A stretch of 44,870 bases of DNA from Burkholderiaceae bacterium (GCA_022843955.1 JALHMQ010000034.1:1-44870); one strand, 5' to 3'; counted from the first letter of the stretch, positions 34,786 through 43,052 are shown. A program made the numbers and translations. Notes: generated by a model from the letters alone, not told the origin.

Positions 34786-35223
34786 TTAGGCCGGCGTGTC
34801 CGGCGCGGCGGACTGCTCACGCAGCCACGCGGCAAGCGCTGCGTCCATCGTGCTCGCATGCACGCCGAACCACTGCGGGAACTCCGTGGCGAGGCGGACC
34901 GGGATGTTGTGATCCCCGGCCTCGCACAGCGGGCGCACACGCGCCACCACGCGCAGCACGGCATCGTGCTCGCGCTTATGGCAATCGAAGCGTGGATAGT
35001 CGCTCGCCTGCATCAGCGCTTCTTCGGCGCCAAAGTGGTCGAGCAGATGACTGAACAACAGGGCCAGTGCGTCGACCTGCTCGGCCGGCGTCGCGCGCTC
35101 AAGGGTCGCCAGGCAGGCATCGCACTCGGCGTGCAACTGGTCGATCGCCGGCCAGCCGACCGCATAGGCAGTGTCCGCCGCAGCATCGGCACGGACGTCT
35201 TGCGGCGTCGAGTCGGTCGCCAC
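34786..35223 (-). CDS. Hemerythrin-domain protein (second of a pair)
   Basis: This 145-residue protein carries the bacteriohemerythrin diiron site: His in AIDQLHAECD, H and E in DHFGAEEALM, two His in CHKREHDAVL, and H with D in VHASTMDAAL. It can bind O2 (or NO) and may act as an O2 store or sensor. Start choice: GTG at 35223 is preceded by AGGGGA at good spacing, while an upstream GTG at 35247 would overlap the preceding gene by 11 bp. Either way it lies next to the first hemerythrin gene and probably shares its transcript. Confidence 0.85.
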   Translation of the reverse strand: MATDSTPQDVRADAAADTAYAVGWPAIDQLHAECDACLATLERATPAEQVDALALLFSHLLDHFGAEEALMQASDYPRFDCHKREHDAVLRVVARVRPLCEAGDHNIPVRLATEFPQWFGVHASTMDAALAAWLREQSAAPDTPA

Positions 35224-35236
35224 GGCCGTCCCCTGC

Positions 35237-35623
35237 TCAGTGCCCACGCAACCACTTCGCCAGTGGCGCGTCCATCGCCTGCGCATGGGCAGCAAACCAC
35301 CCCATCAGCTCGGCAGCGTAGTGACGCACGCCGTCGACATCACCGGCGTCGAAGCGACGCCGCATGTCGGCCAGTCGTTCGATGAATCGCTCGTGCTCGC
35401 GATGGTGCGGGCCCAGGTGCTCGTAGTGCTCTTCGCGCATCAGCCGCTCTTCGAGCGCGGTGTGGCGCAGCATGTGCTCGTGCAATGCGAGCAGATGCTC
35501 GCCGTAGTCGGCCTCGGCGGGATCATTCAACGCGTTGACGATCTCCTCGAACTCGCGATGCAGGTCGTCGATTGGCTTGAAGCCGACGAAGATCTCCGCA
35601 TGGCGCACGGTTTGCGCGGTCAT
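35237..35623 (-). CDS. Hemerythrin-domain protein (first of a pair)
   Basis: The 128-residue single-domain hemerythrin has a full set of likely ligands: H22, H54 and E58 (HTALEERLM), H73 and H77 (HHREHERF), H113 and D118 (HAQAMD). The ATG at 35623 follows AGGAGA. A class II FNR-like box with -10 sits upstream. Its C-terminal TGA is at 35237, just before the second hemerythrin. Being paired suggests separate roles or heteromers. Bacterial hemerythrins bind O2 and are common in microaerobes. Confidence 0.92.
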   Translation of the reverse strand: MTAQTVRHAEIFVGFKPIDDLHREFEEIVNALNDPAEADYGEHLLALHEHMLRHTALEERLMREEHYEHLGPHHREHERFIERLADMRRRFDAGDVDGVRHYAAELMGWFAAHAQAMDAPLAKWLRGH

Positions 35624-35649
35624 GTGCGTCTCCTGAGTGTTTGCTTGAG

Positions 35650-35655
35650 AAAGTA
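35650..35655 (-). promoter_or_regulatory. -10 element of the hemerythrin promoter
   Basis: On the minus strand TACTTT lies at exactly the class II distance from the FNR-like box at 35678-35691. Transcription would start near 35643, leaving a 20-nt leader before the ATG at 35623. Confidence 0.45.
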
Positions 35656-35677
35656 CGGCTCACTGCCGGTTGTCCGC

Positions 35678-35691
35678 TTGATGCAACGCAA
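35678..35691 (-). promoter_or_regulatory. FNR-like box upstream of the hemerythrin pair
   Basis: The minus strand reads TTGCGTTGCATCAA, matching TTGAT-N4-ATCAA at 8 of 10 conserved positions. Its centre lies 41.5 bp upstream of the inferred start of transcription. This is the class II activator position for Crp/Fnr proteins. Confidence 0.5.
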
Positions 35692-35739
35692 GTGCCGCCG
35701 TGCCTGCCGGGCCTGTCTTGCATCGCAGGCGCCAATGAA

Positions 35740-35771
35740 AAGAGCCTGCGGCCGGAAAGCCGCAGGCTCTT
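35740..35771 (-). terminator. Terminator of the uspA-type gene
   Basis: A perfect 12-13 bp inverted repeat (AAGAGCCTGCGG / CCGCAGGCTCTT) lies 36 bp downstream of the stop. On the minus strand it is followed by TTTTCATT. It insulates the usp gene from the hemerythrin pair. Confidence 0.88.
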
Positions 35772-35806
35772 AGGCGGACTCGATGCCCGCCCTGGGGTGG
35801 TGCACC

Positions 35807-36241
35807 TTAGCGGTACACCATGACCGGGATGGTCGAGTGCGTGAGCACCTTTTGCGTCTCGCTGCCCAGCAGCACCGCATTTAGCCCACGGCGCCCGTGC
35901 GAGGCCATGAAGATCGCGTCGCAGCCATTCTTGTTGGCGGCGTCAATGATCGCCTCGTACGGCGAGAACGACTTGCTGACCATCGTCTGCACGTCGACAT
36001 TGGCCGCTTTGGCGGCGGCTTCAAGGCTCGCTAGGCGCTCGACCGCGGCCTTTTCCATGCGCGCCTCGTAGTCGTCGAACGACTCGGGCCGATATTCGGA
36101 CAGCGACGAGTACGAATACGGCTCGACCACGGTCAGCCCGACGATCTTGGCGCCGATCTTGGCGGCCAGATCGATTGCGCCGGCGATCGCCTTGGTCGAC
36201 AGTTCCGAGCCGTCGGTCGGCAGCAAGATTTTCTTGATCAT
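35807..36241 (-). CDS. Universal stress protein (single UspA domain)
   Basis: The 144-residue protein has the Usp fold pattern: IKKILLPTDGSELSTKA at the start and the ATP-binding G-2x-G-9x-G(S/T) element in MASHGRRGLNAVLLGSETQKVL near the end. The 43-61 region is the variable insert. It probably binds ATP and supports survival under stress or anoxia. The ATG at 36241 follows GGGAGAAAC. The upstream FNR-like box suggests oxygen or redox control, as seen for many usp genes of beta- and gammaproteobacteria. Confidence 0.93.
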   Translation of the reverse strand: MIKKILLPTDGSELSTKAIAGAIDLAAKIGAKIVGLTVVEPYSYSSLSEYRPESFDDYEARMEKAAVERLASLEAAAKAANVDVQTMVSKSFSPYEAIIDAANKNGCDAIFMASHGRRGLNAVLLGSETQKVLTHSTIPVMVYR

Positions 36242-36352
36242 TGTTTCTCCCAAGCTGTTCGGTGTCTCTTTGGTGCGCATGGTGCGCCGGCCCGGGGCAC
36301 CGACGCAAGTCCCTCTGATGCACTGATGCTAGGCGGTCACCTTGCCGACCGC

Positions 36353-36366
36353 TTGACCACCATCAA
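36353..36366 (-). promoter_or_regulatory. FNR-like box upstream of the universal stress gene
   Basis: The minus strand reads TTGATGGTGGTCAA, matching 9 of 10 conserved positions of TTGAT-N4-ATCAA. A TAGCAT -10 element lies at the class II distance, centred about 32 bp downstream; the start of transcription would be near 36318. The box overlaps the last codons of tcdA. Confidence 0.6.
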
Positions 36367-37247
36367 TCGGCGGTGGCCGCAGGAGCCGCCGCTGGGGCGG
36401 GCGGCGCCAGCGCCAGCTCGTCCAGCGCCAGTTCGTCCAGCGCCAGCGCCGCGGCGGCAAAGCCCAACGGTGCGGTGACCGTCACACTGGAGCCGTAACC
36501 GGAGCATGCGAGCCCCTGGGATTGCGGTGATTCGACCGCGCAGTCAGCCGGCGCTAGCGGGGCGAGCACCGGCTCATCGGAGAACACCGCGAGGATGCCG
36601 AACTTGAGCGTTCGTCCCGAGCTTCCTTCACGCGGGAAGCCATGCTCGCGCCGCAGGCGATGACGCAGCTTGGCCAGCAGCGGATCGCCGGTGGCGCGCG
36701 CCAGATCGTCGCGGCGAATGCGGGTCGGATCCCGGCGCCCGCCAGCGGCGCCGCAGGTCACAACCGCGACGCGCTGCTGCCGACACCACGCCAGCAAGGA
36801 GGCCTTCGCCACGACCTGGTCGATGCAGTCGATCACCACGTCGGCGTGCGGCAGGAGCGTGCCGACGTTCGCCGGCGTGACGAACTCCTCGATGCAATCG
36901 ACGCGGCAGGCGGCGTTGATTGCCGCGATCCGCGCCGCCATGGCCAGCACCTTGGCCTGTCCGAGCGTGCCGTCGAGTGCGTGAATCTGGCGGTTGATGT
37001 TGCTCTCGGCAACATGGTCGAGGTCGACCAGCGTGATCCGACCGACACCGCTGCGCGCCAGTGCCTCGGCTGCCCAAGAGCCGACGCCGCCGATGCCGAC
37101 GACGATCGCATGCGCCGCGACAAACCGGTCGAACGCCGCAGCACCGTACAGACGCACGACGCCGGCAAAGCGGCGGTCCGTGGCGGCCAGCGCATCGGTC
37201 GCGTCGAACTGCGCGGCGACCGCATCAAGGTCGGGATGGATGTTCAT
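36363..37247 (-). CDS. tcdA: tRNA threonylcarbamoyladenosine dehydratase (TcdA/CsdL)
   Basis: The 294-residue E1-like enzyme dehydrates t6A37 of tRNA to its cyclic form using ATP. It has the nucleotide-binding IVVGIGGVGSWAAEALARSGVG, the following VDLDHV, NRQ and R fingers, ADVVIDCIDQ and KFGILAVFSDEPV region. The ATG at 37247 fits the family. The C-terminal tail contains a DNA-level duplication encoding LALDE twice and ends in an Ala/Pro-rich stretch. It is followed by the usp gene, which has its own promoter-like box. Confidence 0.93.
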   Translation of the reverse strand: MNIHPDLDAVAAQFDATDALAATDRRFAGVVRLYGAAAFDRFVAAHAIVVGIGGVGSWAAEALARSGVGRITLVDLDHVAESNINRQIHALDGTLGQAKVLAMAARIAAINAACRVDCIEEFVTPANVGTLLPHADVVIDCIDQVVAKASLLAWCRQQRVAVVTCGAAGGRRDPTRIRRDDLARATGDPLLAKLRHRLRREHGFPREGSSGRTLKFGILAVFSDEPVLAPLAPADCAVESPQSQGLACSGYGSSVTVTAPLGFAAAALALDELALDELALAPPAPAAAPAATAD

Positions 37248-37298
37248 TGCCGTCGCAGCATAGCGACGCCGCGGCGGCCCTGCGCGCACGCCGCTGCG

Positions 37299-38285
37299 TC
37301 AAGTGCCGCGGACCATCTGCACGATCCGGCTCACGTCGACCGTGCGCGCCTGCTGCTCGATCTGCGGCTGGTACTGCGCCTGCAGGCCCTTGGCCTGGCC
37401 CAGCATCTGCGTAAAGGTGTCCTTGAGCACCTGCGTATTCATCGTGCGGCCACCGGCGTAGTAGCGGCGGGCCACCTGACCGAGTGCATAGGTGGTGGCA
37501 AAGGAAAATGCAACGCCCGTGGCGCCACGCGCCAGTCCGCCGACCATGCGGCCTGCCACCGAGCCGAACAACCCACCGATCAGCTTGCGCCCGACTTCTT
37601 CCAGGTACTGCCCGGTGAGGCCGACACCGACTGTGGCGAGGAAGTCCTTGATGTGTCCGCGGTCGAGTTCATAGCCGTACCGCTTGCCGATGCGATAAAC
37701 CATCTTCATCTGCAGCGGAATGATCGCCATCGACGCCATCGACTGCGGCAACAGCTCGAGCGCGCCATTGAGGATGGCGTAGTTGAGGACCGACTTGTCG
37801 AGCTCAGCTTCGCCCGCGCCATCGAGCACGACTCGGGCGGCGCCGGTTGCAGGCACCGTCGCCAATGCAGCCGAAGCTGCGACTGCCGGGGTACTGCCAA
37901 CGATTTCGTCCAGCGGGACGGTGGCCAGCGCATCGGCGGTTGCCGCGGGTTCGGCCATCTGTGGCTGCGTCAACCCGAGAACCTGGCCAAGCTCGGCCAG
38001 GAATCGTGTTTCCGCCTCGTTGCGCAGGCCGTCGGCCTCACATACGCCCACCGCCAGTTCGAACGCCAGCTGGCGCAGTTCGGGCGACGACAGCTGGCCG
38101 GCAACGCTGGCCATGTCCACGCGCTTGAGCAGCACATCCTGGTACACGCCCGCAAGGTTCAGGTCGCCGCCGAGTGACTCCGCCACCCGTCGGACTTCTT
38201 CGCGCTCGCGGTCGGCTTTGGCGCCATCGGCAAAGGCGGCCAGCATGGCCAGCGTCAAGATGGCTCGTTGTTCGGTCGGTTGCAC
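37299..38285 (-). CDS. TerB-like / DUF697 membrane-associated protein
   Basis: The 328-residue protein has a TerB-like helical domain at the N-terminus (AILTLAMLAAFADGAKADREREEVRRVAESL). An Ala/Thr/Val linker and a DUF697-type domain follow, with segments KSVLNYAILNGALELLPQSMASMAIIPLQMKMVYRIG-like and several hydrophobic, glycine-rich stretches. The start is GTG at 38285, preceded by AGGAG at 7 bp; the reading frame continues to 38375 without family similarity. The function of the family is unknown, but TerB domains link to envelope stress. It is divergent from the Crp/Fnr gene; the 282-bp gap should hold both promoters. Confidence 0.8.
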   Translation of the reverse strand: MQPTEQRAILTLAMLAAFADGAKADREREEVRRVAESLGGDLNLAGVYQDVLLKRVDMASVAGQLSSPELRQLAFELAVGVCEADGLRNEAETRFLAELGQVLGLTQPQMAEPAATADALATVPLDEIVGSTPAVAASAALATVPATGAARVVLDGAGEAELDKSVLNYAILNGALELLPQSMASMAIIPLQMKMVYRIGKRYGYELDRGHIKDFLATVGVGLTGQYLEEVGRKLIGGLFGSVAGRMVGGLARGATGVAFSFATTYALGQVARRYYAGGRTMNTQVLKDTFTQMLGQAKGLQAQYQPQIEQQARTVDVSRIVQMVRGT

Positions 38286-38567
38286 GCGCGGCTCCTGTGG
38301 GTGGATGAAAGTTCGGCAAAGATCAGCGATAGATGCGGCCGAAGCCAGCCAGTTCAATGCAGCCAGCCGGGCCATCGGCTCCGCTCAGTCAGCGAGACTG
38401 CCTGCGCGCGAATCCGGTAGGGGTTTACAGGCGGTGCCAGGCCCGCGCGGGCCGAACCTTTGACCGCACGCTGGCCAGTCCCGGTGATGCGTGCTTCAAT
38501 GTCGGTCGGGGCCACATCCTGCCCGGGTCCCGAAGTTGATTGGTGGATGATGATGCTTGCTAACCCC

Positions 38568-39287
38568 ATGGAAACCGCGCTGTCCCGCATTCGCCTGGCG
38601 ATGCCTTCACTGGCGGACCTGCCACCGGCACTGGCGCAAGACGTGTCGTCCAACCTCACGGTGCTGAAGCTGCCGGCGGGCTCGCCGGTGTTTCGCGAGA
38701 CCGAGGCCTGCCCCGGCTTCCCGATTGTCTTGTCTGGTCGGGTTCGCGTCACGCGCTCGCTCGACAACGGCCGCGAGCTGAACCTCTACGACGTCGAGGC
38801 GGGTGAAAGCTGCGTCATGTCCACTGGCTGCCTGCTCGGCAGCACACCCTACGCCGCGCACGGGCTGTGCCTGACGGACGTGGAGCTTGCGCTGCTGCCA
38901 CGCGGGGTGTTCGACCGCTTGCTGGCCGAACACGCGCCGTTCCGCGCCGAAGTGTTCGTCCTGTTCTCCGAGAGGCTGGCGCGCCTGATGGAACTGGTCG
39001 AGGCGGTCGGGTTCCAGCGGCTCGACCAGCGGCTCGCCACCGCCCTCCTGGGCAAGGGACAACGCATCGACGCATCGCACGAACAACTGGCTCAGCAGCT
39101 CGGCGTGTCGCGCGAATCGGTCAGTCGCCAGCTCAAGCTCTTTGAAGAGCGCGGCTGGGTGCAACTCGGCCGCGGGTCGGTCGGCATCGTCGATCCGCGC
39201 TCGCTGCGCCAGCTTGCGGCCGGCGGTCAGGCGGCGGCACAGACGATCAACCAGGCTCCCGCATCGACCAACGGGCCGGCCGCGTGA
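38568..39287 (+). CDS. Crp/Fnr-family transcriptional regulator
   Basis: The 239-residue regulator has a cyclic-nucleotide-like beta barrel (residues about 20-120), a dimer helix and a winged HTH. The recognition helix SRESVSRQLKLFEERG (from residue 181) has E183, S186 and R187, the ExxSR combination for TTGAT half-sites. It lacks the N-terminal Cys cluster of FNR but has Cys at 48, 82, 88 and 101 in blocks such as ACPGFPIV and GESCVMSTGCLLG. I associate this arrangement with Crp/Fnr regulators near DUF2892/rhodanese genes. An earlier ATG at 38547 is possible. Confidence 0.9.
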   Translation: METALSRIRLAMPSLADLPPALAQDVSSNLTVLKLPAGSPVFRETEACPGFPIVLSGRVRVTRSLDNGRELNLYDVEAGESCVMSTGCLLGSTPYAAHGLCLTDVELALLPRGVFDRLLAEHAPFRAEVFVLFSERLARLMELVEAVGFQRLDQRLATALLGKGQRIDASHEQLAQQLGVSRESVSRQLKLFEERGWVQLGRGSVGIVDPRSLRQLAAGGQAAAQTINQAPASTNGPAA

Positions 39288-39399
39288 CGTCGTCCCGTGT
39301 GATCAGGGTTACTGAGCGGCAGTTTCATCGACTCTAAGTTGACTGCACCTGACCTGTAACCGCGGGATTGCCCGCTGGCAGATCACTCGGAGAAAAACC

Positions 39400-39603
39400 A
39401 TGAAGGTAAATGTTGGAGGATTCGATCGTCTGCTGCGCATTACAGCCGGCGTCGTGCTGTTGGCACTCACCGCGATGGGCACGATCGGACTGTGGGGCCT
39501 GGTGGGCATCGTGCCGCTGGCCACCGGCCTGGTCCGCTTCTGCCCGATTTACGGGCTGATCGGCCTGAATACCTGTCCGCTGTCGGGCGCATCGACCAAG
39601 TAG
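39400..39603 (+). CDS. DUF2892 small membrane protein
   Basis: The 67-residue protein has the DUF2892 pattern: VNVGGFDRLLRITAGVVLLAL as N-terminal segment, WGLVGIVPLATGLVRFCPIYGLIGL as second membrane helix with conserved Cys, and NTCPLSG at the end. Family members often accompany rhodaneses and inorganic sulfur metabolism genes. The ATG follows CGGAGAAAAA. It lies 112 bp after the Crp/Fnr gene on the same strand, so the regulator probably controls it or shares its transcript. Confidence 0.93.
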   Translation: MKVNVGGFDRLLRITAGVVLLALTAMGTIGLWGLVGIVPLATGLVRFCPIYGLIGLNTCPLSGASTK

Positions 39604-39621
39604 ACGCCTGCATGTCGAGCG

Positions 39622-39653
39622 GGCCGGACGCATGCCTGCGTGCCGGCCTTTTT
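39622..39653 (+). terminator. Rho-independent terminator after the DUF2892 gene
   Basis: GGCCGGACGCA (39622-39632) pairs with TGCGT-G-CCGGCC (39637-39648), with one bulged G and a 4-nt loop. TTTTT follows. It starts 18 bp after the stop codon. Confidence 0.85.
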
Positions 39654-39791
39654 CACGCCCGCTTTGCGCTGCGATCAAGCGTGGTCGCTCTGCGCACGTA
39701 GACTGAGTTTGGATGTCGGGGCTGCGGCAAGCGAAAGAACGAACAAGGCAGCCGATCACAGCAGACGTCAACCCAGCCACGGAGGCGCTCA

Positions 39792-40691
39792 ATGAGAATC
39801 CTGGTTCCTGTCGACGGCAGCAAGGTCAGTCAGGCGGCCGTCAGCTTCATCGCCTCGCGCGTCAGCCTGATCGGAAGTGACCCTCAGGTGCAGTTGCTCA
39901 ATGTCCAGTTGTCGATCCCCGTGCGCGCCGCCCGCGTCGTGGGCAAGGATGTCGTTCGCTCGTACTACATGGATGAATCCGGCAAGGCGCTCAAGCCGGC
40001 GGTCAACGCGCTGAAGAAGGCTGGCCTAGCGGCATCGACCGACTATCGGGTCGGCCACCCCGGAGATGAGATCGCGGCCGCGGCCGAGCGTGTGGATGCC
40101 GACCTGATCATCATGGGGTCGCATGGACACGGCGCCTTTGCCGGGCTGGTGATGGGCTCGGTCACCAACGCCGTGCTGGCGCGCACCAAGCGACCGATGC
40201 TGGTCCTGCGCGACAGCCATGCGCCGAAAACTGACTCGCTGAAGGTCGGCGTGGCAGTGGACGGTTCCAAGTACGCACGCGAAGCGGTGCGTTTCGTGAT
40301 CCGCCATCGCGACCTGTTTGGCGCCCAGCCGCAGATCGTGCTGCTCAACGTGGTGCCGGACTTCGCCGGCGCCGTGATGCCCGACATGGCGGGCATTGCG
40401 CTGCCGGCGTTCTCCGCGGACGAAGTCGAGGCGATGCAGTCCAAGGCGTTCGACGCTGCCGTCGCGCCGATGCGCAAGCTGCTCGACAAGACCGGCATCG
40501 CCACCGAATCGGTACGTCTCGCCGGCAACCCAGGCGACGAACTGGCCGCCTACGCGAAGAAGAAGAAACTGGACGTCATGGTGATGGGCTCGCACGGCTA
40601 CGGCGCCTTCAAGCAGGCCGTGATGGGCTCGGTCGCCACACGTGTCACCGCCCACTGCGCCACCCCGGTGCTGCTGATCCGCGACGCCTGA
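39792..40691 (+). CDS. Tandem-domain universal stress protein
   Basis: The 299-residue protein contains two Usp domains. Domain 1 opens MRILVPVDGSKVSQAAVSF and has MGSHGHGAFAGLVMGSVTNAVL near residue 116. Domain 2 opens LKVGVAVDGSKYAREAV and has VMGSHGYGAFKQAVMGSVATRVTAHC near the end. Both carry the G-2x-G-9x-G(S/T) ATP-binding element (in GAFAGLVMGS and GAFKQAVMGS form). The tandem form is larger than the single-domain UspA at 35807-36241. The start follows GGAGG. Confidence 0.93.
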   Translation: MRILVPVDGSKVSQAAVSFIASRVSLIGSDPQVQLLNVQLSIPVRAARVVGKDVVRSYYMDESGKALKPAVNALKKAGLAASTDYRVGHPGDEIAAAAERVDADLIIMGSHGHGAFAGLVMGSVTNAVLARTKRPMLVLRDSHAPKTDSLKVGVAVDGSKYAREAVRFVIRHRDLFGAQPQIVLLNVVPDFAGAVMPDMAGIALPAFSADEVEAMQSKAFDAAVAPMRKLLDKTGIATESVRLAGNPGDELAAYAKKKKLDVMVMGSHGYGAFKQAVMGSVATRVTAHCATPVLLIRDA

Positions 40692-40738
40692 ACGCGGCGC
40701 CCACGGGCGTGACTAGCACGACGACTCGCCAATGAAGA

Positions 40739-40770
40739 AAAGGCGGTGGCGCCATGGCGCCACCGCCTTT
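40739..40770. terminator. Bidirectional terminator between usp and ahpF
   Basis: A perfect palindrome with 14-16 bp arms (AAAGGCGGTGGCGCC and GGCGCCACCGCCTTT around AT) lies midway between convergent genes, 47 bp after one stop and 44 bp after the other. On the plus strand it is followed by CTTGTTTTC. Confidence 0.85.
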
Positions 40771-40814
40771 CTTGTTTTCAACGTCTGGTCACGCAGATTC
40801 GTTCAATCCACTCC

Positions 40815-42413
40815 CTACGCCGCCAGCTTCTCTGCCGCAGCGATGTCGGTGCTGTGCCGGATCAGGTGATCGAAGGCTGACAGCGCCGCGCGCGCGCCCT
40901 CGCCCGCCGCGATGATGATCTGCTTGTACGGCGTCGTCGTGGCATCGCCCGCCGCAAACACGCCGGCAACGTTGGTCGCACCCTTGCCGTCGACCACGAT
41001 CTCGCCGTACTTCGACAGTTCCACCGTGCCCTTGAGCCACTCGGTGTTCGGCACCAGGCCGATCTGCACGAACACCCCCGCCAGATCGATCGCGTGCTCG
41101 GCGCCGCTTGCCCGGTCCTTGTAGCGCAGGCCGGTGACCTTTTGCCCATCACCAGCAATCTCGAGCGTTTGCGCCGCGGTCAGGACGGTGACGTTGGGCA
41201 GGCTGCGCAGCTTGCGCACCAGCACCGCATCGGCCTTGAGCTGCTCGGCGAACTCGATCAGTGTCACGTGCGCCACAACGCCGGCCAGGTCGATCGCCGC
41301 TTCCACACCCGAGTTGCCGCCGCCAATCACCGCGACCCGCTTGCCCTTGTACAACGGGCCGTCGCAGTGCGGGCAGTAGGCCACGCCCTTGTTGCGGTAC
41401 TGCTGCTCGCCCGGCACGTTGACGTTGCGCCAGCGCGCGCCGGTCGACAGGATCACCGTCTTGCCGCTCAACTGCGCGCCGTTGGCGAGCGTGACCTGGG
41501 CCAAGCCGCCCGAAAACGGGGCCGGCTCGAGCGACTCCACACGCTGGCCGCCGATGATGTCGACGTCATAGCGGCGCGCGTGCGCCTCCAGCGCCGCAGC
41601 GAACTTCGGCCCCTCAGTTTCAAGCACCGAGATGAAGTTCTCGATGCCCAGCGTATCGAGCGTCTGACCGCCCACCCGCTCGGCAACCAGGCCGGTGCGA
41701 ATGCCCTTGCGTGCCGCGTACACCGCGGCCGCGGCGCCGGCCGGTCCGCCGCCAATGATCAACACGTCGAACGGCTCCTTGGCGGCGAGCTTGCGTGCGT
41801 CACGCGCCGCCGCGCCGGTGTCGATCTTGGCCAGGATCTCACCGATCTCCATACGACCCGACCCGAACGGCTGGCCATTCAGGTAGACGGTCGGCACCGC
41901 CATGATCCGGCGCGCCTCGACCTCCGCCTTGAACAGGCCGCCATCGATCGCCACGTGCCGGATGCGCGGATGCAGCACTGCCATCAGGTTCAGTGCCTGC
42001 ACCAGGTCCGGGCAGTTGTGGCAGGTGAGCGACATGTAGGTCTCGAACGCGAAGTCGCCCTCGAGCGCACGAATCTGGTCAATCACCTCCTGCTCCAGCT
42101 TGGGCGGATGCCCACCCGCCTGCAGCAGCGCCAACACCAGCGACGTGAACTCGTGGCCCATTGGAATGGCCGCGAAGCTGACGCCCATGCCGTGGCCAGC
42201 GCGGCTGATCGTGAAGGCTGGCCGCCGTTGCGCGACGCCGTCGTGCCGCACGCTGATCAGCGGGCTGAGCGCGGCGACTTCGTCGAGCAGTTCACGCATC
42301 TCGCTCGACGCAGCGGGCGCGTTGGCCTGGTCGAGCGACGCCACGATCTCCACCGGTTGTCTGAGGCGCTGCAGGTAGGCAGCGAGCTGCGTCTTGAGGT
42401 TGTCATCCAACAT
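40815..42413 (-). CDS. ahpF: Alkyl hydroperoxide reductase subunit F
   Basis: The 532-residue flavoprotein disulfide reductase passes electrons from NADH to AhpC. The N-terminal double-thioredoxin-like domain has C131-HN-C134. FAD binding is in [20 protein letters not shown], the active dithiol is C347-PH-C350 (YCPHCDGP), and NADH binding is in [19 protein letters not shown]. The ATG at 42413 ([14 protein letters not shown]) matches the family start. It is downstream of ahpC (about 75 bp) on the same strand, as in many bacteria. Confidence 0.97.
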   Translation of the reverse strand: MLDDNLKTQLAAYLQRLRQPVEIVASLDQANAPAASSEMRELLDEVAALSPLISVRHDGVAQRRPAFTISRAGHGMGVSFAAIPMGHEFTSLVLALLQAGGHPPKLEQEVIDQIRALEGDFAFETYMSLTCHNCPDLVQALNLMAVLHPRIRHVAIDGGLFKAEVEARRIMAVPTVYLNGQPFGSGRMEIGEILAKIDTGAAARDARKLAAKEPFDVLIIGGGPAGAAAAVYAARKGIRTGLVAERVGGQTLDTLGIENFISVLETEGPKFAAALEAHARRYDVDIIGGQRVESLEPAPFSGGLAQVTLANGAQLSGKTVILSTGARWRNVNVPGEQQYRNKGVAYCPHCDGPLYKGKRVAVIGGGNSGVEAAIDLAGVVAHVTLIEFAEQLKADAVLVRKLRSLPNVTVLTAAQTLEIAGDGQKVTGLRYKDRASGAEHAIDLAGVFVQIGLVPNTEWLKGTVELSKYGEIVVDGKGATNVAGVFAAGDATTTPYKQIIIAAGEGARAALSAFDHLIRHSTDIAAAEKLAA

Positions 42414-42488
42414 GGTGCGATCCGGAATCGGCAAAGTCAGGCTGCCCGCCGGCGCGGGGCCGGCGGGAGCGGTTGCACAGATGAGTGA

Positions 42489-43052
42489 TCAGATCTTGCC
42501 GACAAGGTCCAGCGACGGCGTCAGCGTCTTCGCACCTTCCTGCCACTTGGCCGGGCAGACCTGACCCGGGTTCTTGGCAACGTACTGCGCGGCCTGCAGC
42601 TTGCGCAGCGTTTCTTTCACGTCGCGCGCGATGCTGTTGTCATGGATCTCTGCCGTCTTGACCACGCCATCGGGGTTGATGACGAACGTGCCGCGCAGCG
42701 CCAGGCCTTCGGCGTCGATGTGAACGCCGAACATGCGCGTCAGCGTGTGGGTCGGATCCCCCACCAGCGGGAAGCGCGACTTGCCAACGGCGGCGCTGGT
42801 CTCGTGCCACACCTTGTGCGAGAAATGGGTGTCGGTCGTCACGATGTAGACCTCGGCACCGAGCGACTGGAACAGGTGGTAGTTGTCGGCGGCGTCCTCG
42901 ACTTCGGTCGGGCAGTTGAAAGTGAAGGCAGCCGGCATGAAGATCAGCGCCGACCATTTGCCCTTGAGGGATTGGTCGGTGACTTCGATGAACTTGCCGT
43001 TGTGATAGGCGGTGGTCTTGAACGGCTGGACCTGGGTGTTGATGATCGACAT
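42489..43052 (-). CDS. ahpC: Alkyl hydroperoxide reductase subunit C (peroxiredoxin)
   Basis: The 187-residue typical 2-Cys peroxiredoxin reduces H2O2 and organic peroxides. The peroxidatic cysteine is C47 (FTFNCPTE) and the resolving cysteine is about C166 (GQVCPAKW). The length is typical (E. coli 187). The ATG at 43052 (MSIINTQVQPFKT) is the family start; the upstream extension to 43223 is non-family. The promoter region contains TTGGAT, 16 bp and TACAGA as weak hexamers. I could not identify a convincing OxyR site. Confidence 0.97.
   Translation of the reverse strand: MSIINTQVQPFKTTAYHNGKFIEVTDQSLKGKWSALIFMPAAFTFNCPTEVEDAADNYHLFQSLGAEVYIVTTDTHFSHKVWHETSAAVGKSRFPLVGDPTHTLTRMFGVHIDAEGLALRGTFVINPDGVVKTAEIHDNSIARDVKETLRKLQAAQYVAKNPGQVCPAKWQEGAKTLTPSLDLVGKI

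Noticed and set aside
36405-36450. Repeat in the tcdA 3' end (LALDE twice) as a functional element
   Set aside because: It is a small in-frame duplication in a variable tail, most simply a slippage product.
38535-38552. TTGATTGGTGGATGA near the Crp/Fnr gene as an autoregulatory FNR box
   Set aside because: The right half does not match ATCAA and the site overlaps the possible start codons, so autoregulation is not supported.
39666-39680. TTGCGCTGCGATCAA upstream of the tandem usp gene as an FNR box
   Set aside because: The spacing between half-sites is one base too long and the left half is poor.
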